NCBI GenBank assembly: GCA_014529385.2
Contig: CM043963.1
Span: 99,997,412-100,061,411, forward strand
Length of the DNA stretch: 64,000 nt
Source of the DNA: Adiantum capillus-veneris
Taxonomy: Eukaryota; Streptophyta; Polypodiopsida; Polypodiales; Pteridaceae
Reading direction: 5' to 3'
Shown: positions 37,808 to 50,590 of the stretch, piece after piece
Position numbering within the stretch: position 1 is the stretch's first letter
How the letters are laid out: every line of letters starts with the position of its first letter
Program-made: the position numbers and the translations under genes
Notes under the pieces: generated by a model
The model's input: only the letters and a program-made list of their open reading frames with translations
Database searches by the model: none
What the model was told of the DNA's origin: nothing

Positions 37808-38430
37808 AAGAGCCGTGGCCACATTCACTATGGGAGACAATGAAAAATAAACAAATGGAAGCTCTCGTTGCTATCAGCACCAATCCTTGAGGTCAACATG
37901 GATCATGAGATCTACTCAAGGAATATTCAGTCGTTATATAGGGATGCACGTACAAGAGTATCTGTGGAGAGTCAACCAAAAACCATAAGGGATTTACCAT
38001 CCTTTATAGGGGAACACACGCCAATATTAGAAGTGAGAATCGTACCATCTCAATGGAGCCCGATTCCATAGACATCGAATACAAAGAGCTTACATGATTT
38101 AATGTCTTTTCCTAGAAGATGCTCCATTACTCTTGCTGAACTTCTCCTATGTGGGGACAAATGAGCAGAACACTAGAAAAAATGAAGTTGAAAATCCATC
38201 CAAAAGATAGACTTGTAGGTGAAATCGTGGAAACAAATCAACCAGACAAACCTAAAGCAGAGCCTGTATCAATGAATAAGGTGGGTGACTATTCCGAAGG
38301 CAAGGAAGGGAACACCACATTTCTGCTAGAGTATAGGAATATATTGATACTTAACAATGGAGCTGGGGTAGCCATTGCTACAAAAGGAATTTGAGAGAAA
38401 TGGGGAAGACCAGCTCTCAAGAAAACGTGT

Positions 38431-38634
38431 ATGAAATTGCAAGTGGAAGAAGAATATGTGGAGAGATCCTTAGGAGTTTTGGAAAAAATCATTGTATCCT
38501 CTTGTGGGATAGAGTACAAGCATACCTTTTCTGTGGTTGATTTTGAAAAAGGCAACAACTTTGAAGTTATTTTGGGGAAACCATTTATGCATCAGCTCAA
38601 AATGGTTCAAGACTGGGACTACAAGCATCTCTAG
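38431..38634 (+). pseudogene. Protease-region remnant of element G
   Basis: The 67-codon frame contains HTFSVVDFEKGNNFEVILGK followed by PFMHQLKMVQDWDY. The ILGKPFM...QDWD pattern corresponds to the C-terminal half of a gypsy aspartic protease (ILGRPFL....DW). The catalytic Asp loop upstream is not visible. Confidence 0.5.
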
Positions 38635-39539
38635 TTGGGACATAAGGTTATCACAACGAGGGTCAGTATGAAGGATCATAGCTACATGGATGTAAACTGC
38701 ACCCTTGTATAATAATTTGGTGTAACTACTGACTCATGAACATAGCTTCCTACTTGGTTAATTAAAGATGCTCATATTTGGATATGCGGAGCGTGGGAAT
38801 ACAGAAGCCTAAAAAAAGGAGGATTGACTCCTAGAGCGCTTTGTAGAAGAAGATATGAGTGACAATGAGAAAAAAAAGTTCCATAATTGAAGAAGCAATG
38901 AACTTGGGAATGATGCTAAGGATGATCTTTTGAGAAGCTTAGAAAACAAACATGCAGCAAAATCGAATGAGATGATCTTCTATGAGTTTCTTAACTGAAA
39001 AATGAAGAGACAAAAGAGATATCAAATGAGACGCATGAAGAAACAACGAAACAAATTCTAGAAACCAATGCCAAAAGTTGATGACCAAAACGTAGTATCT
39101 TATGCTCATGGAAGCCAATGACTGTATCCGAGACAAAATGACCAAAAAACCTTTGACACAGACAACATTTCGAGTAAATCAAAAACATTGAGAAAAATGA
39201 AAACAAAGGATGCGGCCAAAACACCAATGAAGATGTTCAAAACTGAATTAAAGAGTGAATATCAAAAGTTGAAACAAACATTGAAAAAGGTTTGGACAAC
39301 AAAAATGGAGAGTTAGGGGGATTCTAAAATTAAAAAGTTTGATGCAGCCTCTCATTTACAAAAAGTACACCATTTTGAATTGACATATTGTGGTGGAGCA
39401 ACCAATGCAAGAACCTAAAGAACCAAGAACATTGTATGATGGGCCTGAAAATGCAAAAAGGATTGATATTGTTTAGCCAGGGGAAGAATAATTTAAACAA
39501 GCAAATCCACAAAGATCGCCAAAGAAGAAGAGCAGATTT

Positions 39540-40296
39540 TGATAGCCACTCTCAAGCAATATAGAGATGTGTTTGCTTATCGTACAAGGATCTTAAGGGG
39601 GTAGATCCAAGCATATGCCAACATATGATACCCCTTAATATCAATGCTAAGATGCAGAGACAACGTCCCTATACCTATAATAAATTATTTGCAAAGAAAA
39701 CCAAATAAGAGATAGATAAGCTTAAGGAGGTGGAGTTTATCTATGAGATAGAGCACACGGAATGGGTGTCGCCAATAGTGGTAGTGCCCACAAAGAAGGA
39801 TAAATTGCGAGTGTGCATAAATATTAAACAAGTAAATGTTGCCACGATCAAAGATAACTATCCATTATCCATCACGGATCATGTGATTGAGAGAGTCGCA
39901 AGCAAGGAAGCATATATCTTTCTTGATGGTGTTTTGGGCTATAATCATGTCGCAATCAAGCAAGATGATCAACACAAAATGGACTTTGCAGCCAAATGGA
40001 GCATGTTTTCTTACTGGGTGATGCCTTTTGGCCTAGACAATACACTTTCCATATTCCAACGCGTGATGAGTCACACATTCAAGGAATATCTAAGACAATT
40101 CTTAGAGATTTATATGGATGACCTGTGTGTGTATTCTCTCCAAAGATACAAACACGTAGAACTCTTGAAAAAGATCTTTGAAAAGTGTAAAACTTTTTTC
40201 ATCTACCTAAATCTAGAAAAATGTGTTTTCATGGTAAGACAAGGCAAGATTTTGGAGCATATTGTATCCAAAAATGGCATTTCAATAGATCTATAG
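39540..40296 (+). pseudogene. Reverse transcriptase of element G
   Basis: A frame-shifted lead (DLKGVDPSICQHMIPL) precedes a 188-codon frame with WVSPIVVVPTKKDKLRVCI, YPLSITDHVIERV, IFLDGVLGYNHVAIK (first catalytic Asp retained), FSYWVMPFGLDNTLSIFQRV and the YMDD box in LEIYMDDLCVYS. These are RT motifs in correct order. The enzyme would copy element RNA to DNA within particles. Stops upstream and downstream make this copy inactive. Confidence 0.8.
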
Positions 40297-40499
40297 AAGA
40301 TTCAAGTGATTATTGCTCTACCAAGATCCACAAAAATATGAGAGATATAAGCCTATATGGGCCATTGTGGCTATTATCAAAGGTTTATTTACATGTATGT
40401 GGTTTTTGCAAAACCTCTCTATGTTGTCATCAATGAAGTGCGAGTGGAATGAGAAATGTGAGAAATTGTTTCAACAATTGAAGAAGAGACTTATTTTTT

Positions 40500-40870
40500 C
40501 TCCAATTTTGAGATCTCTTGAGTCTTGATTGGAACAAGATCTTCCACGTTCATGTAGATGCATCAGCCTATGCTATTGGATGCATCTTGGCTCAACGTGG
40601 AGAGAAAGATATGGATTTCCCAATCTATTACTGAAGTAGACAACGCAATAGTGTTGAGAACAAGTACACGACCATAGAAAGGAAAGTCTTGGGAATGATC
40701 TATTTTGTCAAAAATTCTAGACATTACCTTTTTGAAAAAAAAATTGTATTCTTCTTGGATCATTAGGAACAATTGTATTTAGTGAACAAACCATGCAATA
40801 CCGGCCGCATTGTTCGATGGTTCATAATCTTGCTAGAGTTTGTTTTAACTATACTAGTCAAGATAGGGAC
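40500..40870 (+). pseudogene. RNase H domain of element G
   Basis: Broken frame with HVDASAYAIGCILAQRGE (first Asp), YTTIERKVLGMIYFVKNSRH (Glu) and IVFFLDH (second Asp), in the order of a gypsy RNase H. In-frame stops after PIYY and LDH. Confidence 0.65.
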
Positions 40871-41149
40871 TAATCATTAGAGCGTGGACCATTTATTGTT
40901 ATTGATACATGGGGAATCGTCTCTTGGATTTGATGATGACTTGCTTGATTTGTATCTTTTTAACATCCGAATGGAATCGAGGTGGAGCAAACATGAGATT
41001 CCATGTTCACCATTGGTTCTCTGTAGATTGAACATCATCATGATTCAATCATCAAGAAATATTTCTCATTAGTGCTAATAGCCGAACGGCTATATAAGCA
41101 GGAATACAATAGAATAATTAGGCTATGTGTAGAGCATGTCGAGAAAAAA

Positions 41150-42560
41150 TTGTCCTTGGGACAAGCTCATGTACAAACGACTGAGTTTCACAATCCAAAA
41201 ACACAAACATACCAAAGACTGATGAGGTTGGGGTGTTTATTGGACTCATATGAGAAAAGCATCCATGACTATGTTAGTTCATGTACTACTTGTGCAATCC
41301 AAAAGCCAATTGAACATGCTACACTATTCCGAATAGTAGAAGCACCCAAGTGGGGAAAGTACATTGCGGATTATATTGAACAAGGACTTTTACTATTGAA
41401 AACTTCAGCAAAGCCAGACTACGCTCAATCCAGCATGAAGTAGAGAACTCTGTGATCTTAGATAATACCCTTTATCATAGAGGGATAGATGACAATTTGC
41501 AATCTGTGCCGTGGAGCACGAGTACTTACTGATACTTGAGCAAGCACATGCAGGAGTGATAGGGGTCACATTTTGGTTTAAAAATCCATAAAAGAAATAC
41601 TCCTTGTAGGAATCTAGTGGTGTACTTTATTCATGGATGCTGTTGCGACCAATGATGGAAGCTAGGGTTTTTGCCAAATGGGAAATAGACTTTGTTGGGC
41701 CTATTTTCACCACCTGCATATCAAAAACGTGCTCAATACATCATAGTGGCCACATATTATTTGACCAAATGGGTAGAAGCCAAAGGAGCACAGAAGAACA
41801 ATGCCAAAACGATAGCACAATTCTTGTATGATAACATCTTCTTGAGATATGGGGTTCTAATTGAGATAGTGAGCGATCTTGGGACTCATTTTCTCAATGA
41901 GATGATTGAGTATCTATTGCAAAAACTTATGTTTCTACATTCTAAACTATTGCCATACCACCCTCAAGAAAATGGGCAAGCCAAGAGCACAAACAAAATT
42001 TTATGCACGATGCTCACAAAAATAGTCAGCAACTCCAAAACAGATTGGGATTAGAAACGACACTCAACTTTATGGGCACGTCAAGTAGCATAGAAAACGC
42101 CACAAAACACAACACTTTTTAATTTGGTGTTTGGGATAAATGCTATGTTACCTGTAGAATTCTTAATCCCTACATTACATGAACGTGAAAAAGAATTAGG
42201 ATGATGGAGAGTTGTCTAAAAAATTGGATCAACTAATCCAGCTGGACAAATTGAGACTAAAATTGGTTACAACCCATCTAAAAAAAAAAAAAGATGAATG
42301 TATGTCATGACCATTTCATGACCAAAACGTGATAAACAAGGAGTTTGAAAAGGGTAACTATGACTTAGTCTACACCTTAAAACAACACTCTAGAAACTCA
42401 GAAAGTGGGGTAATGACCCATTTGTGATCAACAACATGTCACGAAGTGGTATAGTTCAACTTGCAACATTAGAGGGAGAGGTCATGTCTAATTGGATTAA
42501 TGGATGTAGATTGAAGAAGTATCATCAACCTCTCACTGAAAAAATATTGGAGAGGCTACA
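41150..42560 (+). pseudogene. Integrase of element G
   Basis: A zinc-binding-like CTTCAIQKP lies at ~41290. The core has FAKWEIDFVGP (first Asp), YLTKWVEAKGAQ, LIEIVSDLGTHFLNEM (second Asp) and LLPYHPQENGQAKSTNK, where the catalytic Glu position reads Lys. The C-terminal end VINNMSRSGIVQLATLEGE...NGCRLKKYH matches the usual LEG....NG..LKKYH tail of non-chromodomain gypsy integrases. Non-functional. Confidence 0.7.
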
Positions 42561-42610
42561 CGATGCAATAGGTTCAAGAAATTAAAGAACAAGCACAAGA
42601 GGAAGCTCGG

Positions 42611-43012
42611 TTGCAAATTTTGAAGTGCAAGGGGAAACATCATTTTATAGCACCTTCTCCTCCTATGGCAACAATCCACATCGAGCAAAGTTGTCTTGGT
42701 GGAATCGATGTCTCAATCATGGTCCAACTAGACAACAACATGAAAGAAAGAGTGCTTGTAGATATTGGGGCATGTGTCAATGCCATGCAATATTTGGCCT
42801 ACCTCAAACTATTGAACTCCATGGTTGCACCACCCCAAATTGAGCTAAAGGAAGCCAACAAAGAAACAATAGTTAGTTTGGGATGGAAAAATGTCTCAAT
42901 CAACATCAATGATAGCCATTACCCACATCAATTTCACATTATTGTAGATATGGACCTCAATGGGGAAATCATCTTGGGAGTTTCATGGATGCGCACTTAT
43001 ATGCAAGTTTGA
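42611..43012 (+). pseudogene. Protease-like ORF downstream of integrase
   Basis: 134 open codons with ERVLVDIGACVNAM (retropepsin Asp loop, D-I-G-A instead of D-T/S-G-A), VNAMQYLAYLKLL, and EIILGVSWMRTYMQV, equivalent to ILGRPWLR. A full-length protease domain on the same strand just after integrase is out of order for gypsy elements. It may be the truncated front of a second, adjacent element or a captured domain. Confidence 0.5.
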
Positions 43013-46000
43013 GAGTGGCAAGACAACACTTTGAAGTACAATCTCAAGGGTATATATTATGTTATGTCCTTGGCACACATATATCGTATTTGGAATGTAC
43101 AACCTCAATCCAAAGAATTGGTGACAAGAGAATCACAACCAGATCTTCAACATAAGCAATCTACAAGCACTCATGGAAAGATGGATCATGGATTTGGGTC
43201 AAAAATTCAATCATAGCCACAAAGCCACAATAGATCTAGATAACCAACGCATGTCTTAAAAAATCACTTTTCCAACTCAACGAAGTCCAGCTTCAAAATT
43301 GTTAGAATATACTACAAAGCCCAAATGGTGGCGGAAATCCAAACAGCAAATCCATGCTTCATCCCTGCTAGAAACGGGAGGATAGTGGCCCTACAAAATA
43401 TACAAATAGCACATAATCAATGATAAATCTAGTAGATCCACATACCTGCACAATTGTGTACGCAAGGAATCCGTAGAAAATTTGGAACAAGATAGACAAA
43501 GAGAAAGATAGAGAATGAGAGAGCATGTGCAGGTGCACCTCCTAGAGTGAAGTGCTACGTCAGCACATCGAGAGAGAAGTGAAGAGAGGAGAAGAATAAC
43601 CCAGACAGTGGCCCCATGCAAGAGTGAGCATTTTTCTCTTGCATGTATTTACTTATAGATTTTTTGAATGCTCAAAATGAGTACAAACTAACTGGCCGGT
43701 CATAAATGGCCAAAGCTCATAAAGAGCACTTAAATCATAAAATGTACATAAATTGTATGTCTTTTTGCATAGTCCAATAATTGCTGATGCTTTTGCAACC
43801 TGTCAGCTGCAATAAATAGGTAATTATCAATTCTATTACATTCCTCTCCATTAGAAAGCAATTGTCCTCAATTGCAAAGATAAGAATCTACAAACCATAC
43901 TTGTCAAAAATAGTGATTAGTATGCTGTGTCGAAAATATCACATAGTAAAAGTAAAATTCATGAAACTAAACAACATTGCTTGTGCCTGCCGTCATCCAT
44001 ATACTACCTATTCTAGTGTCCCATACCACTTGAATAAGCAGTATATGCCATACCTAGATGAATCATGATATCATTGGTCACAATCATCATTCACTAAACA
44101 ATTCTCATCAATCTCAAGTTCAATTCCATAAATACTATCGCAACAAAAAATCATCATTTACTGAATCCAAATCCAATGTCAAATCTAAATATAATCTGCC
44201 AACATATACTTGGGTAACAAAAGCATGCTAGGGATAGTGGTGGCTAGCCACTGCAGCAAGATTTTGTGATCGGTGTTGCCTAAAGCGCAAATCTACACTT
44301 GATGTGCTACCTAAATCGATGAATCGACACTTGTACTGCTTTTAACATTGTTAAAAATAGTAAATTTCTTATTTATCAATGTGCTACATAAATCGAAAAA
44401 TCTACACTTATGCTGCCTAAATTGATGGATCTACAATGAATATTGTTTAGAATAGTGAAGCTACACCAAGATGAGTATTCACACATTGCCTAAATCGGCG
44501 AATCTGTGTGCATGTGACCAATGGACTAGATGAGACATATAACTTACAAAACATTTACCTGGTACCAAATTGGAGTATGTTGGAAATCTGAAGTGTATAC
44601 TAAATATTGATGATCATCCCCAACTCAATTAAGCTCATATAGACAGTTGTATGAAAAGTTATCGCAATATAGAATCCTATCAATGTAAGTGCAAACCATG
44701 ACGTAAAAAGTAATTGATTTTTCAACATGAAACATAATGTAAAGAAGTAAAAGAGCTCTAATTTCTAAAAGTGTTCGGCGGTACTCTTGCTTCTTGCAAA
44801 GATTCGTAGGTACAGCCTTGTAGAAATATTTGGAGGATCTCAGATATGGTAGCATTGTAGTTAGTGTTATCGGCAAAGTGTTTCTAAACAAAACAAAGCA
44901 ATAAATAGGATGTCTTATTAAATGTAGCAACAATCTAATCATACACTAGATACATTAATATATTTTAAAGGTCATTAATGATAAAATTGATGTGAAGTTG
45001 GGATTGAAGCCGACAAATTTTAGTATAAACAAGAGGATAGTAAAGGGGTCATCTAAATTTACAAAGTTGTTTGCAAGGGTTGGAAAATCGGTGGATATAG
45101 GGCTCGTATTCTTTTTCTCCATATCAAAATACGATCTATATGAAGAGAATTATGGTAAGTTCTAAGACATAAATTTTAGTAAAATTTCAAGCTGTATTGC
45201 CAAAAAAATCATAAAATTATTATATCTTTTTGTAGAGATGGCCTTTTTTATGTTTATAGAAGACAACTGTTAGCACTTAGTGTTGCAAAATAATGGAATT
45301 CACTTCAAAGATAAGTTCATGTCAATGCAAGCTATAGACATAATTTCATACTTGAGCACGTGCTGAATAAGAGCATAATTTTGGTCTTCCAAAGGTCCCC
45401 TCATGAAATTGGTACTATTCTAGTGCAATTTGACAACTACAAATGATTTTCTATGTTTAAACTGAGAAACTATGTATTTTTTGGGCTCCCTAACTCAATT
45501 AAATGTTGTTGCTTGAACTCTATCTTGAATCTTTTATCGTGCAAAAACTCTTGAAAATCTTGAGTTCTCCATAATAACATTGAACCCAAGGTTTTAGGCA
45601 CCCCAATTGTGTATGTACCACGTACTTTGATACATTTAGTTGATCGACATGGAAAGTTTGATATTATTTGAAGTTTTGAATGCTTATGTCTCAAGAATGA
45701 AAATATGAAAGTTTTCTATTATGCAGTTTTGAACTTTTAAAATGATCCACTAATTTATGCATACCAAATCCCGTCTACTTTCCACCTTGAGTGCTCAATG
45801 GAAAGGGCAAGCAATGTATCAGTTTAAAACTCACAAATATATCAAAAACATATTTTTCTTTGTATACAACGATATGCTTGAAATGATCTTATCAAACACA
45901 TGGAACTTTCCATTATTTTATATACCCCAAAGTCATTTTTTTTGCACATGAAACTTTCCATTATCTATAGCAAAATTGTGGAAGAGTCACATAAAATTTT

Positions 46001-46509
46001 CTACAAGGTCGCTTCATTTTTTCTTGAGCTTATAAAGGCAATTTCTTCAAATCGTCAATCGTAGTCTTACGAGGGTCAACTTGATGAGTATAGTTCTTGA
46101 TCATGATACATTCTAAAATGCAAGATTATATTTTTAAAAGACCCTCTAGCTAAAATAATTAAGCATATCAAGAGGGTTTTCTTAAATAAACCGTCTAATG
46201 CAAGTAGCATTTAATTTAAATTTGTTAAAAAAGGACACTTAAAGTTTCCTATTTTGGTACGAAACTAGTGTTAAATAGCTTCAAAAAGCATGAAAATTTT
46301 GTACTACAATTCAGAGTTTGCGTAGAAGATAGAATGCATCCCACAATTTTACCTTGTCCATGATGCTATAAATGTGACCTCAATACAAGATTACTTTGAC
46401 AACACCCTCATTCCCTCAACTTTCCTACACTGGAAATTGTAAGGAATGTATATCCCCTACACAAAGGCTAGAATGTGAATAGGTGTCAGTAGGAAATCCA
46501 AGACATCCT
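43013..46509. other. Unassigned AT-rich stretch
   Basis: No recognised coding. At 44273-44510 a ~30-bp motif of the type gtgctacctaaatcgatgaatctacact recurs about five times with irregular spacing (44273, 44304, 44391, 44410, 44484). The first few hundred bases may be the 3' LTR of G. Confidence 0.3.
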
Positions 46510-47100
46510 CTATTTCCCTGCCAAGGTGCTATGCAAGTTCATGAAGACAATAAAATTTTTTATCATCGACACCAAGGATTTCCAGAGCATGGCACCTCTA
46601 CACCAGAATATTGATCTTATGGAAGAAGGCATGGGTTTTGACCCACTCACCATCAATATCCAGAAGGTACTCATTCGAGATTTCTTTGGAAGGGCATTGT
46701 TTATTCCAAGTCGAGCTCTTGAAGAAATGATACAAGTTTTGTGGACTTTGGCTTGTATCACCAAGGATTCATGAAATAGACAAGTCAAGTATCCAGAGAC
46801 ATTATTCAATGGGAATGTATGAGCATATCAAATCCAAAGAGGGAATGGATCAAGAGAGGTTGAAAGAAGAGAGAGAAATAAATGAAATGAAATGTTATAT
46901 TACCTGCCTTCCAAGGGCCAATGGGACCCAATTGATACAATCCTTATGGATCTAATACAGTGTCTGTGTACAAAATAAAATGAAGTAAATAAAGGTTAAA
47001 ATGAAAATCAATGTCTGAGGTTGGATAACATCAGGACCTATCCCAAAAAGTATTGCAATGATAACTGCAAAGCTTTGTCAATGTCCACTTCTGTACGCAG
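46510..47100. other. Unassigned; one 82-codon plus-strand frame
   Basis: The frame 46526-46774 (MLCKFMKTIKFFIIDTKDF...) has no recognised domain. The same stretch is open on the minus strand. No promoter or gene structure is visible. Confidence 0.2.
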
Positions 47101-47139
47101 TCATACTGGGGGGAGAGGGAGAGAGAGAGAAGGAGGCAA

Positions 47140-47166
<27 letters not shown>
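47140..47166. repeat. Poly(G) tract (27 nt)
   Basis: Uninterrupted G run preceded by GA-rich DNA (47107-47130). Confidence 0.95.
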
Positions 47167-47170
<4 letters not shown>

Positions 47171-47261
47171 AGTGAAGGCTTTTTGCCGATCACAAAGTCT
47201 TGAGGGCTACTCTGTTGAGAGTTTTCATGTCCACCAAAGAGGCTACAACAAAAGAGAATGA

Positions 47262-47263
<2 letters not shown>

Positions 47264-47352
<89 letters not shown>
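47264..47352. repeat. (GA)n microsatellite
   Basis: Uninterrupted GA dinucleotide run of about 89 bp, with smaller GA tracts at 47390-47400, 47455-47470 and 47690-47708. Confidence 0.97.
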
Positions 47353-47357
<5 letters not shown>

Positions 47358-47568
47358 TGGATGCTTGTGGTTGGTAAGAGAAAGTCGAGAGAGAGAGATG
47401 TTCTTTTGAGAGTCTACATGGAATCGATAGAAAATGATTGTGTGTGCGTGTGTGAGTGAGAGAGAGAGAGATAACAAAAGGCCACTACATGGATGGTTGG
47501 TTTGGCCGCTGCAGAGTGAGAGAGAGAAAGTTGAGCAATTGTGGACAAAGAATTCAGATGCTACATGT

Positions 47569-47571
<3 letters not shown>

Positions 47572-47604
<33 letters not shown>
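47572..47604. repeat. Poly(G) tract (33 nt)
   Basis: Second uninterrupted G run on the same strand, 400 bp from the first. Confidence 0.95.
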
Positions 47605-47605
<1 letters not shown>

Positions 47606-48110
47606 GGTTGCATGCAGCACAAACAAAAGTGTGGGTGTATATGGCTGTTTTGGCGGATTCAAGTTGCATGCCAAATGATGAAGTGGAGAGGGAGAGAGAA
47701 AGAGAGATAGTTAAGTGGTTCGGGAAGTTCAACCATCAATTTCTTGAGGTTATACTTACTTTTCCATGACTTTTGTGTGTGCTAAACAAGACGGTGAGTC
47801 ATGTGTGGTCAGTAGTTGAGCAGTCGGGTGAGCCATTTAGAGGCTCGCAGCAGTTGAAGCCAAGAGAAACTAAAAAATTTGTGGCATTTGAGTTGTTATA
47901 TGGCTAGGGAGAGATCACATTATACCGCTGCTACTATGTCTTGTTGCGGATCGTCCAACTGTCTGCGTTGCTATGTCGTGATATATCTGGTAGATGGCCA
48001 TTGTTGTGTTGTTTCTCTCATGCATCCCTCCCATCTCCCCTACACTTCACTCGCCATGTAGTATACACCTTTTGGTAGTGGTCTGACAATAAAGTACAAA
48101 TGCATTACTT

Positions 48111-48130
48111 TATATATATATATATATATA
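48111..48130. repeat. (TA)n microsatellite
   Basis: Twenty bases of uninterrupted TA repeat. Confidence 0.95.
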
Positions 48131-48329
48131 ATTCATGTCAAGCTTGGTTCCCATGAGGAGGAAACTTGGCACTCTTGCCATTTGAAATCTTGTGTGTGAG
48201 TGCGGTTTGAGTGATCTTAGTCTTTCTTTGAGGACATCCTCTTGTGCTCGGGATTACATTCCTTCGCAAAACGGTATGCATAAATGACAATAAAAAAAAT
48301 ATCTTAACCCCTTGTTCTTCAGCAAACAT

Positions 48330-48837
48330 GGCGAGCCATCTAGCATCTTCAAAAAAATAATTATTAAACTTAATAAGATATCGTCAGATAGTCTTATCGC
48401 CTCTTAGTACCTTGTCTTCATGTCGGAGAATGGACTCGGGCTGCAGCACCTCTTCTTGGTCCTCGATCTCCGGAGGGGTCTTCAATAGTTTGTTCTTGAG
48501 GTGGCTCTCCTTTGTAAGGCTTTAGTAGGCTCACATGGAAAGCATTGTGTATGAGCCAATGGTTGGGCAACTTGAGTTGATAGGCCATCTCATTGATTGG
48601 CCTAAGAATTTGGAAGGGACCATAGTACCTTTTTTCTAATTTAGCATAGTACTTTTGATGTCCCGTAGGATTCTTGTGCGTCGTGTGCCTTAATCGAACC
48701 TTGGGAAATTTGAGTAAGACCCAATCATTTTCTTTAAAGGCTTGCGCTCTTCTGTGCATGTCAACAGTAGCCTTTTGCCTTTGCTGTGAGATAGAGATAG
48801 CATCCTTAATCTTTTGGAAATATTCTTGGGCGGCCAT
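48330..48837 (-). pseudogene. Integrase C-terminus and chromodomain fragment, B-like family
   Basis: The 139-codon minus frame reads [56 protein letters not shown] and [17 protein letters not shown], very close to the end of the element B polyprotein. Below 48418, in a shifted frame, EDKVLRG and RYLIKFNNYFFEDARW show the chromodomain-like tail, here keeping the Trp that is Gly in B. The fragment is joined abruptly to the LTR of element I at ~48831 within a shared gcggcc. Confidence 0.75.
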
Positions 48838-49112
48838 GCCTCTTAAATGTGGGGAAAAAGGTGTTGTTTATGGATTCTAAATATGCAATGAGATTTCATA
48901 TTTATGTTAGGAAGTAGTTTTCATTAGAATCCTTGATTTATCGACCTGGCTTGTGGTGTTTCACCCTTATAACCATGAACATGATGGATAGAGGACTTCC
49001 TCTCTTCTGTTGCTCGTATCTCTACTTGGTGGAAACAGAGTAGACCGGAGAAGGAGAATAAAGGAAGGCCATCTATCAAGTCTCCCCAATCTTTTCGGGT
49101 TTGGGGACATCA
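48830..49112 (+). repeat. 5' LTR fragment of element I
   Basis: Matches the last ~280 bp of the 3' LTR of I (from ggccgtgcctcttaaacg, 55028) and 12968-13263 of D. The primer site has decayed to TAGTATCAAAGC at 49117-49128, two G-to-A changes from TGGTATCAGAGC. Confidence 0.8.
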
Positions 49113-49339
49113 TAATTAGTATCAAAGCCTTAGGTTAAAAGGGTTTATTCAATATTCATTGCTTATATGGTTGTCTATACTTATTACCTGACTCACAGAG
49201 ATATTACGACATGTCAGTTGATGTGTACTATAGTTATGCTTGAAGCCTCTATTATATATTCTCGTGGAGAGATCTTTTGTAGACCTCTATATGGGCTTTT
49301 GATGAATTTAGGAATAGTAATGTTTTACTTCAAAAGATT

Positions 49340-49600
49340 TTTTTGACTAGTTAAGTCATTTGATTAAGTCTTAGTAGGTTGAATAAGTAATGACTGGTTA
49401 AGTCATGTGATTGAAAAAAGTCATGACTGGTTATCTGACTGAGTTCTAATAGACTAGGTAAGTCATGACTGGTTAAGTCATGTGACTGAGTTTTGATGGA
49501 CTGAATAAGTCAGGATTGGTTAAGTCATATGGTTAAGTTTTAAATGGACTAGGTAAGTCATGATTGGTAAAGTCATGGGGTTGAACCTTTAGTGGACTCG
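49340..49600 (+). repeat. Hairpin array in the leader of element I
   Basis: Repeats of atgactggttaagtcat and variants, as in D, with perfect 6-bp stems and GGTTA loops at 49390-49406 and 49465-49481. Confidence 0.7.
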
Positions 49601-49676
49601 ATAAGTTTGAGTCTAGAAAATACCTTAGTGTTGTGGGTTATTATGAATATTAACGTTAATATATGCGTACACTCAG

Positions 49677-50590
49677 GAGAACCCTCAAATCACTCCTGTA
49701 GAAAAATCCTCAGAACAATTCTATTTATACAAAAATTTAGGAGAAGAAGTTAATGCTCAAAAAAATGCAACCACCTTCTTTTAAAGGAGAAGTTGTTGAT
49801 ATTGAGAAGTATACAGAAGTATGGATTGAAACTATGGATGATTACTTCTTGGCTGCAAAGATCGCACCTGCAAACCAAGCAATGCTAGGGATGTTTTGTC
49901 TCTCTAGTGAAGTGAAATTATGGTGGAAACAACGTTGTCGTGACATGGGAGTATTGGAGAACTCTGAGAGTTGGAGGAAAATTAAACAGCAATGAGGGAA
50001 AGATACTTACCTCCTATACACAAAGCATTGAAGATGAATGAGTTCTTTAGCTTGAAGCAATACTGTTAAGCCTTAGAAGAGTACTACTCAAAGTTTGTAA
50101 GGCTTAGACGTTATGTCTGCCAATGACCATAGAGCAACAGGTAGTCCGTTTCTGTCAAGGTTAAAGAGAATCAATCAACTCGCAACTAGAAGCCATGAAA
50201 CCTACTACTATGCAAGATGCTTTACTATGAGCTAAGCCCTTAATCAAGGAGCAAGGGATTAGAAGGAGATTCAAACAAAATCAAAGTTTTAATGGAGCAA
50301 GACGTCTACTTCCCAATAATAATGGATAACCACGAAGAGCTTATGATGCTAATGCTCAAAATCCTTCACGCTTGGATGTTCGATGCTTTGAATGTGGAGA
50401 GTTGGGACATTATCGAAACAGATGTCCACATTTGACTAATAGAGTAGCAACAACAACTGAAGTAGATCAAAGACACCATCCTTTTTGACATAACAATGGA
50501 AGAGGTGGTGGACAAGGTAGAGGGCAAGGAAGAGCAGCGAGAGCCTTTGGAAGAGGTCAAGGTAGGAATGCCCCTGCACATGCAGTCCTG
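49677..50590 (+). pseudogene. gag of element I
   Basis: Starts after an acceptor-like tacactcag, then ENPQITP. The core is KKMQPPSFKGEVVD, WIETMDDYFLAAK and EVKLWWKQRC, parallel to D. One lost base near 49988 shifts the frame at a different site from D's shift. The zinc knuckle CFECGELGHYRNRC lies at about 50386-50430, followed by a Gly/Arg-rich stretch (GRGGGQGRGQGRAARAFG). Confidence 0.75.

Larger units (their letters stand above)
36894..43012 (+). mobile_element. Element G: degenerate Ty3/gypsy element
   Basis: Plus-strand order is gag knuckle-like pieces (36894-37181, 37487-37807), protease tail (38431-38634), RT (39540-40296), RNase H (~40500-40870), integrase (~41150-42560), then a second protease-like ORF (42611-43012). 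All parts carry stops and frameshifts. RT and integrase-end motifs resemble the Athila/Tat side of Ty3/gypsy rather than chromoviruses. LTRs were not identified. Confidence 0.65.

Noticed and set aside
47190-47732. 180-codon minus-strand frame, plus overlapping plus-strand frames
   Set aside because: Almost all Leu-Ser or Pro/Gly repeats from GA and poly-G tracts; a low-complexity artefact.
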